A stretch of DNA of 50,864 bases from a virus, in the IMG/VR virus record IMGVR_UViG_3300021062_000004, positions 1 through 50,864 of that record; one strand, written 5' to 3'. The notes under the pieces are model-generated. The model saw nothing but the letters and a program-made list of their open reading frames with translations, made no database searches and was not told where the DNA came from. The position numbers were made by a program, and so were the translations under genes. Shown here piece by piece: positions 14,811-22,461 of this stretch (its first letter is position 1; each line of letters opens with the position of its first letter).

Positions 14811-15080
14811 ATGCCCCTCTCACCCCGAATCGTGGAAGCGTTGAATGACGTACTTGGTAAAGCGGAGTACTCAATATCACACGCCAATTCCGACTGGCAG
14901 TATAACAAAGACATGCCAAAACTTCGCCTCGCCCGTCGCGTCGTGGAGGCGTTGCCGAAGGTGAATGAGACGCTCGTCGACCTCAGAGAGTATCTCAGAA
15001 GTTACGGACATTCTGATGTGATTGAGTGGGTGGACGAAGCCCTCTCCGCACTCCGCGAGGCGGGGGAGGTGAAGGCGTGA
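14811..15080 (+). CDS. Helical protein, paralogue of the product of 14161-14418
   Basis: 89 residues, ATG one base after the previous stop. It is helical throughout and aligns by eye with the protein at 14161 (EALN near residue 9, then ARRVVEALPK near 45). Overlaps the CKHW gene by one base of its stop. Function unknown. Confidence 0.6.
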   Translation: MPLSPRIVEALNDVLGKAEYSISHANSDWQYNKDMPKLRLARRVVEALPKVNETLVDLREYLRSYGHSDVIEWVDEALSALREAGEVKA

Positions 15081-15406
15081 TGTTGACAGTAAAGATTGGA
15101 CTCGGCCGGAGGACTCAATTCTTCGTCGACGACCGTGAAGTGGATGAGCAAACGTGGCTCAAGGTCCATGATGAGCTTGGCATTCCGCGTCCGGTCGAGG
15201 AGGTTCCGAAGCGGTGCAGGACGTGCAAGCATTGGCACAGGAGCGACCATCAAATCGCGTTCGTCGATGTCGGGCAATGCAATCTCTTGGTGAACGACGA
15301 GATGCACAACTACGTATGTGTGCCGACGTGGAAGGCTCAGGAAGAATTGCCGCATCCACTCACCGACGCCAGTTTCGGATGCACCCACTGGGAACCCAAA
15401 CCTTGA
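15080..15406 (+). CDS. CKHW-type zinc-binding protein
   Basis: 108 residues. The N-terminal 40 residues form a separate beta segment. The rest has CRTCKHW, then GQC about 27 residues on, and ends FGCTHWEPKP. This is the same order of metal-ligand motifs as in the late gene at 4979-5206, here with an added N-terminal part. Metal binding is likely; function unknown. Confidence 0.75.
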   Translation: MLTVKIGLGRRTQFFVDDREVDEQTWLKVHDELGIPRPVEEVPKRCRTCKHWHRSDHQIAFVDVGQCNLLVNDEMHNYVCVPTWKAQEELPHPLTDASFGCTHWEPKP

Positions 15407-15413
15407 CCCTCCC

Positions 15414-15793
15414 CCAGCCCGACTACACCAATGAGCACTGAAATAACCGTTCCTATAGGAATCGAGAAGCTGTCCAACATGATGTGTGGCTGCGGCTGCA
15501 ACGAACTTGCTTGGAGAGCCATTCTTGCCGCACTGGAACGGGCAGCCAGCGACGGCAAGCGGTCGCCGCTACCGGACGACGGCCATGTGTGGATGCTGCA
15601 CTACGTGCTTGATTACGCGAAGCTGACTGAGCACGGCAGCAACATTCAATGGGCATGGATTACCGATGAGGGGAGAGGCGTGTTGGATTTTCTCCGACAG
15701 TACGGAGAGGATTGGAAGGACTCCAAGGAAATCGAGTTTTTAGCGAGCGACGGATGCGTGCTCAGCAACATTTGACCCAGCCCGACTACACCA
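15414..15793. repeat. 17-base direct repeat flanking one gene
   Basis: CCAGCCCGACTACACCA occurs at 15414-15430 just before one gene and again at 15777-15793 at the 5' end of the next coding region. The copies precisely bracket the gene at 15431-15775, as expected if that gene was added by duplication or recombination between short homologies. Confidence 0.8.
15431..15775 (+). CDS. Protein of unknown function, possible inserted cassette
   Basis: 114 residues. A CGCGC cluster lies near residue 19-23, followed by helices rich in Ala, Asp and Trp. The gene is bracketed by a 17-base direct repeat. The start directly follows the first copy and has no strong ribosome binding site. Not recognised. 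Confidence 0.6.
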   Translation: MSTEITVPIGIEKLSNMMCGCGCNELAWRAILAALERAASDGKRSPLPDDGHVWMLHYVLDYAKLTEHGSNIQWAWITDEGRGVLDFLRQYGEDWKDSKEIEFLASDGCVLSNI

Positions 15794-16146
15794 CGGCGGA
15801 GATGGCGAAGCTGGCGGGCGTCAGCATGACCATCATCCAACGCCGCTGCGGCGAGCTTCGCCAGAAATACGGCTCCTTCGGCCGCATGCGGGCCGGGTTC
15901 TGGCTGTTCACCCGCGAGGAGGCCCAGCAGGTGCTTGCGATGGGGCCGGGCAAGCGAGGCCCGCGTCCGCCCGCCGACGCCAAGGAGTCCTATTCCGTCC
16001 GCGACCTGGCGGGCATCATCGGCATCCCCGAGTGGAAAGTCCGCGATCGGGCCGAGCGGCTTGGGCACGGGACCGTCCGCGACGGCCGGCTCGCCTTCAC
16101 CTACCACGAGATGAAGATGATGGTTCGCCGCGAGCGAAAGCGGTGA
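15772..16146 (+). CDS. Helix-turn-helix DNA-binding protein
   Basis: About 124 residues using a TTG that overlaps the previous stop (TTGA); ATG 15754 is an alternative giving 130 residues. Two HTH-like segments are visible: TTAEMAKLAGVSMTIIQRR near the N-terminus and YSVRDLAGIIGIPEWKVRD near residue 85, both with the MerR/HTH_17 pattern. A basic end (MVRRERKR) follows. A duplicated HTH in one short protein suggests a regulator or DNA-organising protein. Confidence 0.7.
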   Translation: MTQPDYTTAEMAKLAGVSMTIIQRRCGELRQKYGSFGRMRAGFWLFTREEAQQVLAMGPGKRGPRPPADAKESYSVRDLAGIIGIPEWKVRDRAERLGHGTVRDGRLAFTYHEMKMMVRRERKR

Positions 16147-16149
16147 CGC

Positions 16150-16665
16150 TCACGGCGGGTTCTGCATGTTGAAAAGCTCGCGGTCAATTTCAATGACCTG
16201 CTCGTCAATCGAGCGAACCTCCATGTCCAGCCGTTCGATGTTCAGGGTGAGTCGCTGTCGCGTATCCGGGTCGCCGTTGCTCATCTCGCTTTGGAGTTGA
16301 TAGCGGGCGTTCACGATTTGAATCCGTTTGGAGTTCAGTGCGTTCTTCTTGGCAATCAGGGCGTTCTTTCGATTTGTCGCCTTGATGGTTTGGGCGACCG
16401 AACCCGGTGATGGCTGCGTCGCGGCCGAGTCCGGGTTCGCAATCTGCTCCAGGAGTTCATTCAGCTTTTTGACGGCCAGAGTGTCTTCCAGCCTGGAAGA
16501 CTCAAGGGCGGCAACTCGCTCTTGCAGCAGGCGGACTTCAATTTCAAGATCGCCAATTCTCTTGACGGGGGATTTTGTCCTCTCCTGGGGCTTGTTGTCC
16601 CAAGAGGAAAGGCCAGCCAATGCCCCAATCGCGACCACCATCGCAATCCACTTCAACGGCTTCAT
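16150..16665 (-). CDS. Signal-peptide coiled-coil protein
   Basis: 171 residues, minus strand, with AAAGGGG before the ATG. The N-terminus is a signal peptide or membrane anchor (basic residues, then hydrophobic residues 7-19). Residues 38-75 and 95-165 are long charged helices with heptads. An exported, inner-membrane-anchored coiled coil expressed from the repressor strand could be a lysogenic conversion or superinfection-exclusion protein. That is inference from topology and position. Confidence 0.7.
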   Translation of the reverse strand: MKPLKWIAMVVAIGALAGLSSWDNKPQERTKSPVKRIGDLEIEVRLLQERVAALESSRLEDTLAVKKLNELLEQIANPDSAATQPSPGSVAQTIKATNRKNALIAKKNALNSKRIQIVNARYQLQSEMSNGDPDTRQRLTLNIERLDMEVRSIDEQVIEIDRELFNMQNPP

Positions 16666-16689
16666 GTTTTGCCCCTTTCATTTTGAACA

Positions 16690-16724
16690 ACCCGGCGGGT
16701 CCAAAGGCGGGTTACCCGCCGGGT
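16690..16724. promoter_or_regulatory. Mutually exclusive hairpins ahead of the coiled-coil gene
   Basis: ACCCGGCGGGT (16690-16700) pairs perfectly with ACCCGCCGGGT (16714-16724). A second perfect stem GGCGGG (16706-16711) / CCCGCC (16715-16720) uses the same right arm. On the minus strand the element lies in the leader about 25-60 bases before the start at 16665. No T-tract follows. It could act as an attenuator-like or RNA-stability element. Confidence 0.55.
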
Positions 16725-16737
16725 CACATGGAGGAGG

Positions 16738-16866
16738 TCATGCCGACTCCTCCTGGCACTTCCGCCTCAGCTCCTCTTCGTCCGATAACCACTTTGCAAT
16801 TGCTGTCATGCCCTCCGTGTCGATCCTGGCAATGGGTCCTTCCTCTTCGCCCCGGCCATCCCACAC
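16738..16866 (-). CDS. Small acidic protein (tentative)
   Basis: About 42 residues from a GTG three bases after the upstream stop on the minus strand. The product contains ARIDTEGMTAIAKWLSDEEE and reads like a real helix-rich protein. The start is uncertain and no strong ribosome binding site is visible, so translation may be coupled to the gene ending at 16869. Confidence 0.4.
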   Translation of the reverse strand: MWDGRGEEEGPIARIDTEGMTAIAKWLSDEEELRRKCQEESA

Positions 16867-16868
16867 AT

Positions 16869-17234
16869 TTACCCCGTCTTGCGACCACGTTGTCGCTTCT
16901 CCGGCATGGCCTTGGCCGGAGCGGGTTTGGTTTTTCCCAGCAGTTCCGGCGGGGCGTGAACCCATTCGCTCAGTGGCGGACAACCAGATTCAATCCATCG
17001 ATTGAGGTCTTTCTTGGCGGCGATCCTCACGGGTTCGGGCTGCTGCATGAACCACCACAACGCACGGCTCACAATCTTCCGCTGGTGGGTGTCTTCGGAA
17101 TTCCTGAACCGCTTGAACTCCTCCATGAGCCGGGGGTGAAGCTCGTTGTAAAAGCTCTTTCGGTCTTCTTTCCCATCGCCATCGTCATCTTCGCTCTGTG
17201 ACATCGTGCGTAAATTACTTGCCCGCAAGGGCAT
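16869..17234 (-). CDS. Putative ribbon-helix-helix regulator
   Basis: 121 residues from ATG 17234 (ATG 17204 gives 111). An acidic N-terminus precedes SFYNELHPRLMEEFKRF (a strand plus helix) and QRKIVSRALWWFMQQP (second helix), the layout of a ribbon-helix-helix DNA-binding domain. The C-terminus is Lys/Pro/Arg-rich. It is transcribed away from the gene at 17302 over a 67-base region with two sets of 10-bp-phased repeats. A repressor of the lysogenic state is a reasonable hypothesis. The fold call is from the residue pattern only. Confidence 0.55.
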   Translation of the reverse strand: MPLRASNLRTMSQSEDDDGDGKEDRKSFYNELHPRLMEEFKRFRNSEDTHQRKIVSRALWWFMQQPEPVRIAAKKDLNRWIESGCPPLSEWVHAPPELLGKTKPAPAKAMPEKRQRGRKTG

Positions 17235-17301
17235 ATGCAAATCTTTGTAAAAATTTGTAATTCCTGTTGACACATATGCCGACATATGACACCATATCCG
17301 T
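17235..17301. promoter_or_regulatory. Divergent control region with 10-bp-phased repeats
   Basis: CATATG at 17273 and 17283 and CATATC at 17293 are spaced exactly 10 bp. TTTGTAA at 17244 and 17254 forms a second pair with the same spacing. TTGACA at 17267-17272 could be a plus-strand -35 element, although a good -10 is not obvious at 17 bases. GCATATGC (17231-17238) covers the minus-strand start. The layout fits cooperative binding of a small repressor to one face of the DNA between two divergent genes. Confidence 0.6.
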
Positions 17302-17775
17302 ATGCCGATTTGTGTCCGAAACCGAGAATTGGACGACCGCGTGCAGCGTCTTGCTGACCTCCAGCCGTGCCGCGTGAGCAAGCACGCCTTGGCGGAGGCG
17401 GCACTGAATGCCGTCGTCAGCGAGTGCGAGCGTACGTCAAATCCTGAAGCCTGGAAACGAATCGGCTCTGCTGCGTCCTCTCGGCCCACCGATGCGGACG
17501 CGGTGACTCCCTCCAGCGAGTCGTCAATCCGTAACTCACTGCCTAATTCCCCGTCATCCGTGACGGCTTCTCCTGCGTCTCAATCGGTTGCCGCCGACGA
17601 GTCGCGTTGTGCTCCTCCAGCTTCGCCTCAGTCCCACTGTGGCGGAGCCTTTCTGCCCCCACACGGCGACGTGGACGAGAAATCCGCGTCGTCGTTTCAC
17701 CCGCCGGTTGGACGCTCTCTCAAGGTTTCCCCCGGCACTCCCGGCCAAGCCGCCGGAACCCATCCCACGGCCTGA
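17302..17775 (+). CDS. Putative DNA-binding protein with disordered tail
   Basis: 157 residues. Residues 1-45 (ending VSKHALAEAALNAVVSECE) have the strand-helix-helix pattern of CopG/Arc-type proteins. The remainder is Ser/Pro/Ala-rich and predicted disordered. It is divergent from the RHH-like gene at 17234, and the start lies immediately after the phased repeats with almost no leader. It may be the opposing regulator of the switch. Confidence 0.5.
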   Translation: MPICVRNRELDDRVQRLADLQPCRVSKHALAEAALNAVVSECERTSNPEAWKRIGSAASSRPTDADAVTPSSESSIRNSLPNSPSSVTASPASQSVAADESRCAPPASPQSHCGGAFLPPHGDVDEKSASSFHPPVGRSLKVSPGTPGQAAGTHPTA

Positions 17776-17854
17776 TCCGCTGTGGGGTGGATTTGGCCGC
17801 GTGGTTGGACACGCGACCGTTGCCAGCAGTTACGTGAAAGGAGCACTGCCGACG

Positions 17855-18181
17855 ATGCCAACGGTAGCACGAAAATCCAAGAAGGCAAGAAAACGCCGGA
17901 AATTCCCGACGCTTGGCCAGATGCAGTTGGGGCCAATGACGCCAGGCAATGGCAAGTACGGCTGTCTGATTCAGCATGCAACAATGCTCGGATTGGAACG
18001 GCTCCTTGACGACGACAAGGAATACGTAGACAACGAATCCTGCCTGTTCATGACCAGTGAGCCGGACGTGAACACGCCGGAGAATCGCCGGTTTGCCATG
18101 ACGATTCTCCGGAGGGTGGCAAAGCGTGCCGGATACTCGATTGGTCGCGACCGGATTATGCGGAAGGCGGTGCGTCCATGA
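17855..18181 (+). CDS. Basic protein of unknown function
   Basis: 108 residues from ATG 17855; GAAAGGAG at 17836-17843 is somewhat far upstream, and a GTG at 17834 is an alternative. A very basic N-terminus (ARKSKKARKRRKFP) is followed by a helical domain with an acidic patch and a basic C-terminus. Nucleic-acid binding is plausible. No family recognised. The 3' end overlaps the next gene by ATGA. Confidence 0.55.
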   Translation: MPTVARKSKKARKRRKFPTLGQMQLGPMTPGNGKYGCLIQHATMLGLERLLDDDKEYVDNESCLFMTSEPDVNTPENRRFAMTILRRVAKRAGYSIGRDRIMRKAVRP

Positions 18182-18513
18182 CCCGCCCCACCCCCGACAT
18201 CGCGGAAGGCGGGCACACGCCGTTGCCGTGGAGACGCGATGGCTCAAGCATTGGGCCTGACCGTTGCACCGTTTACATCGTTGGTGGACCAGCCGGAAAA
18301 TACCCAACCATCTTTGTCGAATCGCTCGGCGAGTATCCCGAACGGCTCGATGCCAATGCCGACCTCATCATTCGTTCCGTGAACTCTCACGACGACCTGC
18401 TGGCGGCGTGCAAGCAACTCACCGCCGCGATGCGTCAGCTGGGCAAGGGTCATCATCGGGAGGTGGTGTTTGCCGAATCCGCCATCGCCTCCGCCACAGG
18501 AGGTGTTCAATGA
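18178..18513 (+). CDS. Common phage early protein (HTPLPW / NSHDDLLAA type)
   Basis: 111 residues. It has the two marks of a family seen in many phages: HTPLPWR near residue 13 and NADLIIRSVNSHDDLLAAC near residue 60, joined by a beta-rich segment. The molecular function of this family is not established. ATGA overlap upstream. The gene downstream begins at AGGAGGTG. Confidence 0.75.
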   Translation: MTRPTPDIAEGGHTPLPWRRDGSSIGPDRCTVYIVGGPAGKYPTIFVESLGEYPERLDANADLIIRSVNSHDDLLAACKQLTAAMRQLGKGHHREVVFAESAIASATGGVQ

Positions 18514-18845
18514 AAATCATCGCTCTCGAATCCAGAGATTACGGCTCGAAGGTCATCGTTGAATTCAACCAGGAAGAGATGGGGAAGGCGGGAATCTTCA
18601 TTGGTCGTGGATACTCCGGACGTGATCCGAAAGAGCAAGAGATCATTGCGGGCCTGACGGCACTGTTGAACAACAGCTCAGATGCTCGTGCAATCGCTAT
18701 GAATGAGGCAAGCATCGCCGGTCTTGCTGGAAGATTCCTGAAAGAGTTCGAGGGCCTCGTGAGCAGGCATTCAAAGGTGCTGGCTCATGGCGATGTACCG
18801 TCTGCTGACGCCATGCCCGCCCTCGCCACAGGAGGCAAGCCATGA
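18510..18845 (+). CDS. Protein of unknown function
   Basis: 111 residues with a perfect AGGAGGTG six bases before the ATG. Beta strand at the start (MKIIALESRDYGSKVIVEF), then a helical region with a Ser/Asn stretch. Not recognised. Overlaps the next gene by ATGA. Confidence 0.7.
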   Translation: MKIIALESRDYGSKVIVEFNQEEMGKAGIFIGRGYSGRDPKEQEIIAGLTALLNNSSDARAIAMNEASIAGLAGRFLKEFEGLVSRHSKVLAHGDVPSADAMPALATGGKP

Positions 18846-19654
18846 CGAAGCAGACGGCGGGGCCGAAGCAACGAAAGCCCGACAATGCCTTGCGTTTGTT
18901 GCTGGCATACGCCCAGTGCGAAGAGGCTATCAGTGACGTTGCCGACTACCCATCGGAAACATACCTCGCGACTCTGAGGAAGCACGGATACAAGGCCAAT
19001 GGCCTCAAGACTCCTGCGGAGTTTCTTGATTCACTTCGCAAGCGTGCTTTGTCCGCCGCCCGCTCCGCCCTCTCCCTCATCCCCAAGGAGGCGACGAAAT
19101 GCCCCGCGAACGATGGGAAGGTGGTGGAGGCGTGGACGTGCTTTCACTGTCATGAAACCTTCACGTCCGAAGAAGCTGCTGCCAACCACTTCGGCAAGCG
19201 TGACGGTGATACACCTGCTTGTCGAATCGATGAGGCCGAGCTGAAGCGGCTCCGAGCATTGGAAGATGAGAATCGCAAACTATGGAGCGACATTCATAAC
19301 GAGGACACGCTCTACAAGACTCACAATTCAATGGTCGAGTCAGAGTTGAAGGGCTACAAGCCGTTCCGAAATTGCCGAACGATCAACGACGTATTCAACC
19401 TGTACGACAGCCTTGAGGGCGAGAAGCTCGCACTGGAAGAAAGGCTTGCTCAAGCCCTCGCCCGCCCCTCCGACGCGGGGGTGGTGGAGACATTGAAGGC
19501 GGCGTGCGAACTTGCCAGAGAGTTCATCGCGTCAGAATACACGGCGGACAACGATGAAGGCGTCCTGATACCGGACGCCAATGCTCGCAGGGTGCATGAC
19601 AAGCTGTGTGATGCCCTCGCCGCCAACGCGGAGGAAGGGAGGGGCGATGCCTGA
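18842..19654 (+). CDS. Zinc-finger phage protein (CFHC type)
   Basis: 270 residues. The central motif WTCFHCHETFTSEEAAANHF followed by TPAC (about residues 98-128) is a known phage zinc finger (two Cys, His and Cys). A coiled-coil helix runs from about 130 to 215 and an Ala-rich helix ends the protein. Such proteins are frequent in phage early regions, without assigned function. The upstream gene ends with AGGAGGCAAGCC before this ATG. Confidence 0.75.
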   Translation: MTKQTAGPKQRKPDNALRLLLAYAQCEEAISDVADYPSETYLATLRKHGYKANGLKTPAEFLDSLRKRALSAARSALSLIPKEATKCPANDGKVVEAWTCFHCHETFTSEEAAANHFGKRDGDTPACRIDEAELKRLRALEDENRKLWSDIHNEDTLYKTHNSMVESELKGYKPFRNCRTINDVFNLYDSLEGEKLALEERLAQALARPSDAGVVETLKAACELAREFIASEYTADNDEGVLIPDANARRVHDKLCDALAANAEEGRGDA

Positions 19655-19853
19655 CACGTCGAAGGAGTACCCGAACCACATTCGGTTGGCGTTGGATATT
19701 CTCGACCGATTCTCGTCAGAGAGTTACGAGTCATATGACGCCAATGCGTTCAAGTGCGTCGTTGCTGCCGACCTTGTTTTAGAGCAGTTCATCCTCAATG
19801 GAGCGGCCTCCGGAGAAAAGCCCCAATGCCCAGTGACTTCGACAACCTCTTGA
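19647..19853 (+). CDS. Small helical protein
   Basis: 68 residues, ATG eight bases before the previous stop, with GGGAGGGG upstream. One long amphipathic helix pair (RLALDILDRF; VVAADLVLEQFI). Overlaps the next gene by 28 bases. Function unknown. Confidence 0.6.
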   Translation: MPDTSKEYPNHIRLALDILDRFSSESYESYDANAFKCVVAADLVLEQFILNGAASGEKPQCPVTSTTS

Positions 19854-20245
19854 AGCGTCATCCGACGCCGTGGCGAGTCATCAGGGATGAACTTGGTTCA
19901 AGCGTCATCGTTGACGCGAAAGGCGAGATGGTTCCGTGCGAGCCGGAGACGGACGAGGTTATCTGTGCCTCTGTCAACGTCGCGAGCCGTCTGCTTCGCA
20001 CCCGAGACGGGATGCTGATTGGACATGATGACCAAGTGTTCGACGACCACGGAAAGTCGTGGACGACCAAGACTGTTCTGTACGACCCAATGAGTCGTGG
20101 CGGCGACACCGATGAAGTCGGCTATGCGTGGAAGTCGCCGGAATTCTGCTGGTCATTCAAGCTCGCCATCGACCTCCCCGCCGCAGCCCGGCTCCTGCGG
20201 AAGTGCATGGAAGAAGAGAAGCCGGTTTCGGAGGACACGCAATGA
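19826..20245 (+). CDS. Protein of unknown function (TPWRV type)
   Basis: 139 residues. Opens with HPTPWRVIRDELGSSVIVDA, a motif also seen in a looser form in the protein at 18178 (LPWR then a strand), and ends in a helix with LPAAARLLRKCMEEE. The shared theme suggests distant relation. No enzymatic motif is visible. Start supported by GGAGAAAAG upstream. Confidence 0.65.
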   Translation: MPSDFDNLLKRHPTPWRVIRDELGSSVIVDAKGEMVPCEPETDEVICASVNVASRLLRTRDGMLIGHDDQVFDDHGKSWTTKTVLYDPMSRGGDTDEVGYAWKSPEFCWSFKLAIDLPAAARLLRKCMEEEKPVSEDTQ

Positions 20246-20652
20246 ACAAAGGCCCTAACTACCAGGAACTCGTCACGCACATCCGCCCGACGTGGAAGCA
20301 GAAATCCGTTGCGGCGGAGCAGCCGTGCGAGGACGTGGCACTCGGCCGACTCGCCAATGACATCGCCGAGCATGACGGCAACCTGTCCATGCCGTTCGAG
20401 GCCGTCAGTGTTCACAACCAGGACTGGGTGGAGAACGCCGTGGAGCGGGCGGTGCGGCGGGTGATGCTGTACCAGCACGGCGACCTTCCCAAGCAGGTGC
20501 TCATCCAGCTCAAGCCCAGGAACGATGAGATCGTGTACGAGAACGTCGTCTCCGTCACGAACAACCTGGAGGTGCGGTTCACGATGGCGTGCAGGCCGTT
20601 CGTGAAGGGCGGGTTCACGTTCGTGGTGTATGACGTGGAGGAGGTGAAGTGA
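20242..20652 (+). CDS. Protein of unknown function
   Basis: 136 residues, GGAGG 11 bases before the ATG. N-terminal helices, then two antiparallel strand-rich segments (VLIQLKPRNDEIVYENVVSV and FTFVVYDVEEVK). Compact alpha/beta sequence. No family recognised. Confidence 0.7.
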   Translation: MNKGPNYQELVTHIRPTWKQKSVAAEQPCEDVALGRLANDIAEHDGNLSMPFEAVSVHNQDWVENAVERAVRRVMLYQHGDLPKQVLIQLKPRNDEIVYENVVSVTNNLEVRFTMACRPFVKGGFTFVVYDVEEVK

Positions 20653-20855
20653 TGGACCAAGCTCCTGGAGTCATCATTGGTGCGGTTTCCGGTTCTCTCG
20701 CCACACTTTTTCTGTTGTTGATTGTTGGAGCGGATTATGAAGGCGGCTACCGGGACGGGCAAATCGACGCCATCAACGACAAGGTGAAGTACCACCTTGT
20801 TGACCAGCCCGACAAGACGCGGAAGTGGGAGTTGATTGAGGAGGCTTCCAAGTGA
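20652..20855 (+). CDS. Small single-pass membrane protein
   Basis: 67 residues. Hydrophobic residues 8-28 (GAVSGSLATLFLLLIVGAD) form one membrane helix, followed by a charged cytoplasmic or periplasmic tail. ATG 20652 overlaps the previous stop. Role unknown; location among early genes argues against a lysis holin. Confidence 0.65.
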   Translation: MDQAPGVIIGAVSGSLATLFLLLIVGADYEGGYRDGQIDAINDKVKYHLVDQPDKTRKWELIEEASK

Positions 20856-21148
20856 ACACCCTCGAAGTGCCGGCGGACATCTATGACGAGGCCCTTGCGT
20901 TCTGCAACGAACGGCTGCGTGAGCAGGGCAAGCCGGAGATTACGGAGTTGCCGGCGGGGTGGAGTGGCCAACCACGGTCTTGTCCATGCGGTAGGGCCTG
21001 CAATGTATGGGTTGGTTTAACGTCTTGGTCACCAAATGAATACAGATGGGAAAAAAGTGAAGGACACCCAACCCGTTTTGTGGATTATTTCGACGGACAC
21101 GTTCCGAAAGGTATCGAAACCCTCCCCATCCGCAAGGAGGCCCCATGA
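20852..21148 (+). CDS. Small protein with CPCGRAC motif
   Basis: 98 residues, GTG start with GAGGAGG upstream and GTGA overlap. N-terminal helix (DEALAFCNERLREQG), then CPCGRAC near residue 44-50, a possible partial metal site. Function unknown. Confidence 0.65.
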   Translation: MNTLEVPADIYDEALAFCNERLREQGKPEITELPAGWSGQPRSCPCGRACNVWVGLTSWSPNEYRWEKSEGHPTRFVDYFDGHVPKGIETLPIRKEAP

Positions 21149-21327
21149 CCACCCACGAACTCCAACAACTCCGTCCAGGCGACCGGGTGAGATGGCTTGA
21201 CGGTAATGACCCGGACACCGGGGCCGTGACGGCCATCAGCACGACGCACGTCAGCGTGCTGTGGGACTCGGGCGAAACTACGAACTTCGCGACCGTGAAT
21301 GGCGTGCCTTTGATGGGGAGGGAGTGA
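21145..21327 (+). CDS. Small beta-barrel-like protein
   Basis: 60 residues, ATGA overlap, AAGGAGG just upstream. The pattern LRPGDRVRWLDGNDPDTGAV then TTHVSVLWDSGE is that of a small SH3/KOW-like barrel. Such short barrels bind nucleic acid or protein. No more specific call. Confidence 0.65.
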   Translation: MTTHELQQLRPGDRVRWLDGNDPDTGAVTAISTTHVSVLWDSGETTNFATVNGVPLMGRE

Positions 21328-21566
21328 TGCTCGACCCAAAGGATTATGAATACGACCTTCCCAATAAACTCTTCGTCATCCAGAACGAAGTGGACACGTA
21401 CACACACGTAGGCAGTGCAAAAGCCCACGACATCTGCGGAACCGCCGTAAGTAAACAACACTGCGTAGGCGTGTACAAGCTCGTCGCCATTCAAGTTATG
21501 GAATACCGGTCGTCATCAAGAACAATCGGGACGATTTGGAAAGACGGCAAGGAAGTGAAGAAATGA
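21327..21566 (+). CDS. Small protein of unknown function
   Basis: 79 residues; ATG overlaps the upstream TGA by one base and GGGAGGGAG precedes it. Beta-rich start (NKLFVIQNEVDTYTHVG), then a helix with conserved-looking C-G-T and H-C. Not recognised. Confidence 0.6.
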   Translation: MLDPKDYEYDLPNKLFVIQNEVDTYTHVGSAKAHDICGTAVSKQHCVGVYKLVAIQVMEYRSSSRTIGTIWKDGKEVKK

Positions 21567-22459
21567 TTAGGAGCAACCCAACATGCGAGGCCACCCCGCT
21601 TTCGACGACGACGCTTGCGATCCCGTGTGGCGAGTCAACCACGGCGTCAGAGGAAATCACTACGCAAATCGTCTTGCAGCTTCCGTTCGCCCAGTACCTC
21701 GCCCGGAAGGAGCTGAGTCAGTCCGTGCTCAAGGTGGGCCGCAAGTCCATGAAGCACCTCAAGGCGGCGTGGGACGAGGAAATCCAGACCGTCCCGACCG
21801 ACGACATGATTCTCGGCTCCGCCCTGCACACGGCGTTCCTGGAGCCGGAGCAGATGCCCAACCGCGTCGTGAAGTGGACGGGCGGGGCACGTCGCGGCAA
21901 GGAGTGGGAGCAGTTCAAGGCGTACAACGCTGACAAGTACATCCTCACCGAGAACATGCACGAGCAGCTTGTGGGCATGTGCAAGTCGCTGCGGCAGCAC
22001 CGTGAGGTGAGAGCATGGCTGTCGCACATCGAGGACGTGGAGGTGAGCGGCTTCGGCATGGTGAACGGCGTGAGGATGAAGGGCCGCATCGACGCCCTTA
22101 CGTCCGACCCGCTGATTGACTTGAAGAAGGTCGCGGACGGCGACAAGGGATTGTTCCGCAAGAACGCCCTCTGGCTCGGCTACCACATCCAGGCGGCGGT
22201 GTATTGCGAGTTGTTCCAGCGTGACCGGTTCATCCTGATGACGGTGGAAAGCGACCCGCCCTACGACGTGGTTCCCTGGCAGATTTCCGACGACCTGATG
22301 AAGCGTGGCCGGCAGGAGATGCACCAACTGCTCGACCGCGTGGCCGACTGCATCGAGAAGAACAGGTGGCCCGGACGGGCCGAGACGATTGAAGTGCTGG
22401 ATGACCCAATGGGGGTGAGTGACCAGCCACATTACGGACTCAAAATCAAAGGAGCGTGA
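21563..22459 (+). CDS. RecE/Cas4-like PD-(D/E)XK exonuclease
   Basis: 298 residues, matching the phage exonuclease VIII-like group (DUF3799/RecE C-terminal fold). The nuclease core is visible: D177 in GRID, D186 and K188 in LIDLKK (the D-x-K pair), then Y207 and Q210 in GYHIQAAVY, the usual QxxxY-type helix. Upstream, DMILGSALHTAFLEPE matches the usual G-x-x-x-H metal-binding helix. The enzyme would resect double-stranded ends for recombination. Its partner is probably the next gene, with the SSB-type tail. The start overlaps the previous stop. Confidence 0.85.
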   Translation: MIRSNPTCEATPLSTTTLAIPCGESTTASEEITTQIVLQLPFAQYLARKELSQSVLKVGRKSMKHLKAAWDEEIQTVPTDDMILGSALHTAFLEPEQMPNRVVKWTGGARRGKEWEQFKAYNADKYILTENMHEQLVGMCKSLRQHREVRAWLSHIEDVEVSGFGMVNGVRMKGRIDALTSDPLIDLKKVADGDKGLFRKNALWLGYHIQAAVYCELFQRDRFILMTVESDPPYDVVPWQISDDLMKRGRQEMHQLLDRVADCIEKNRWPGRAETIEVLDDPMGVSDQPHYGLKIKGA

Positions 22460-22461
22460 CA

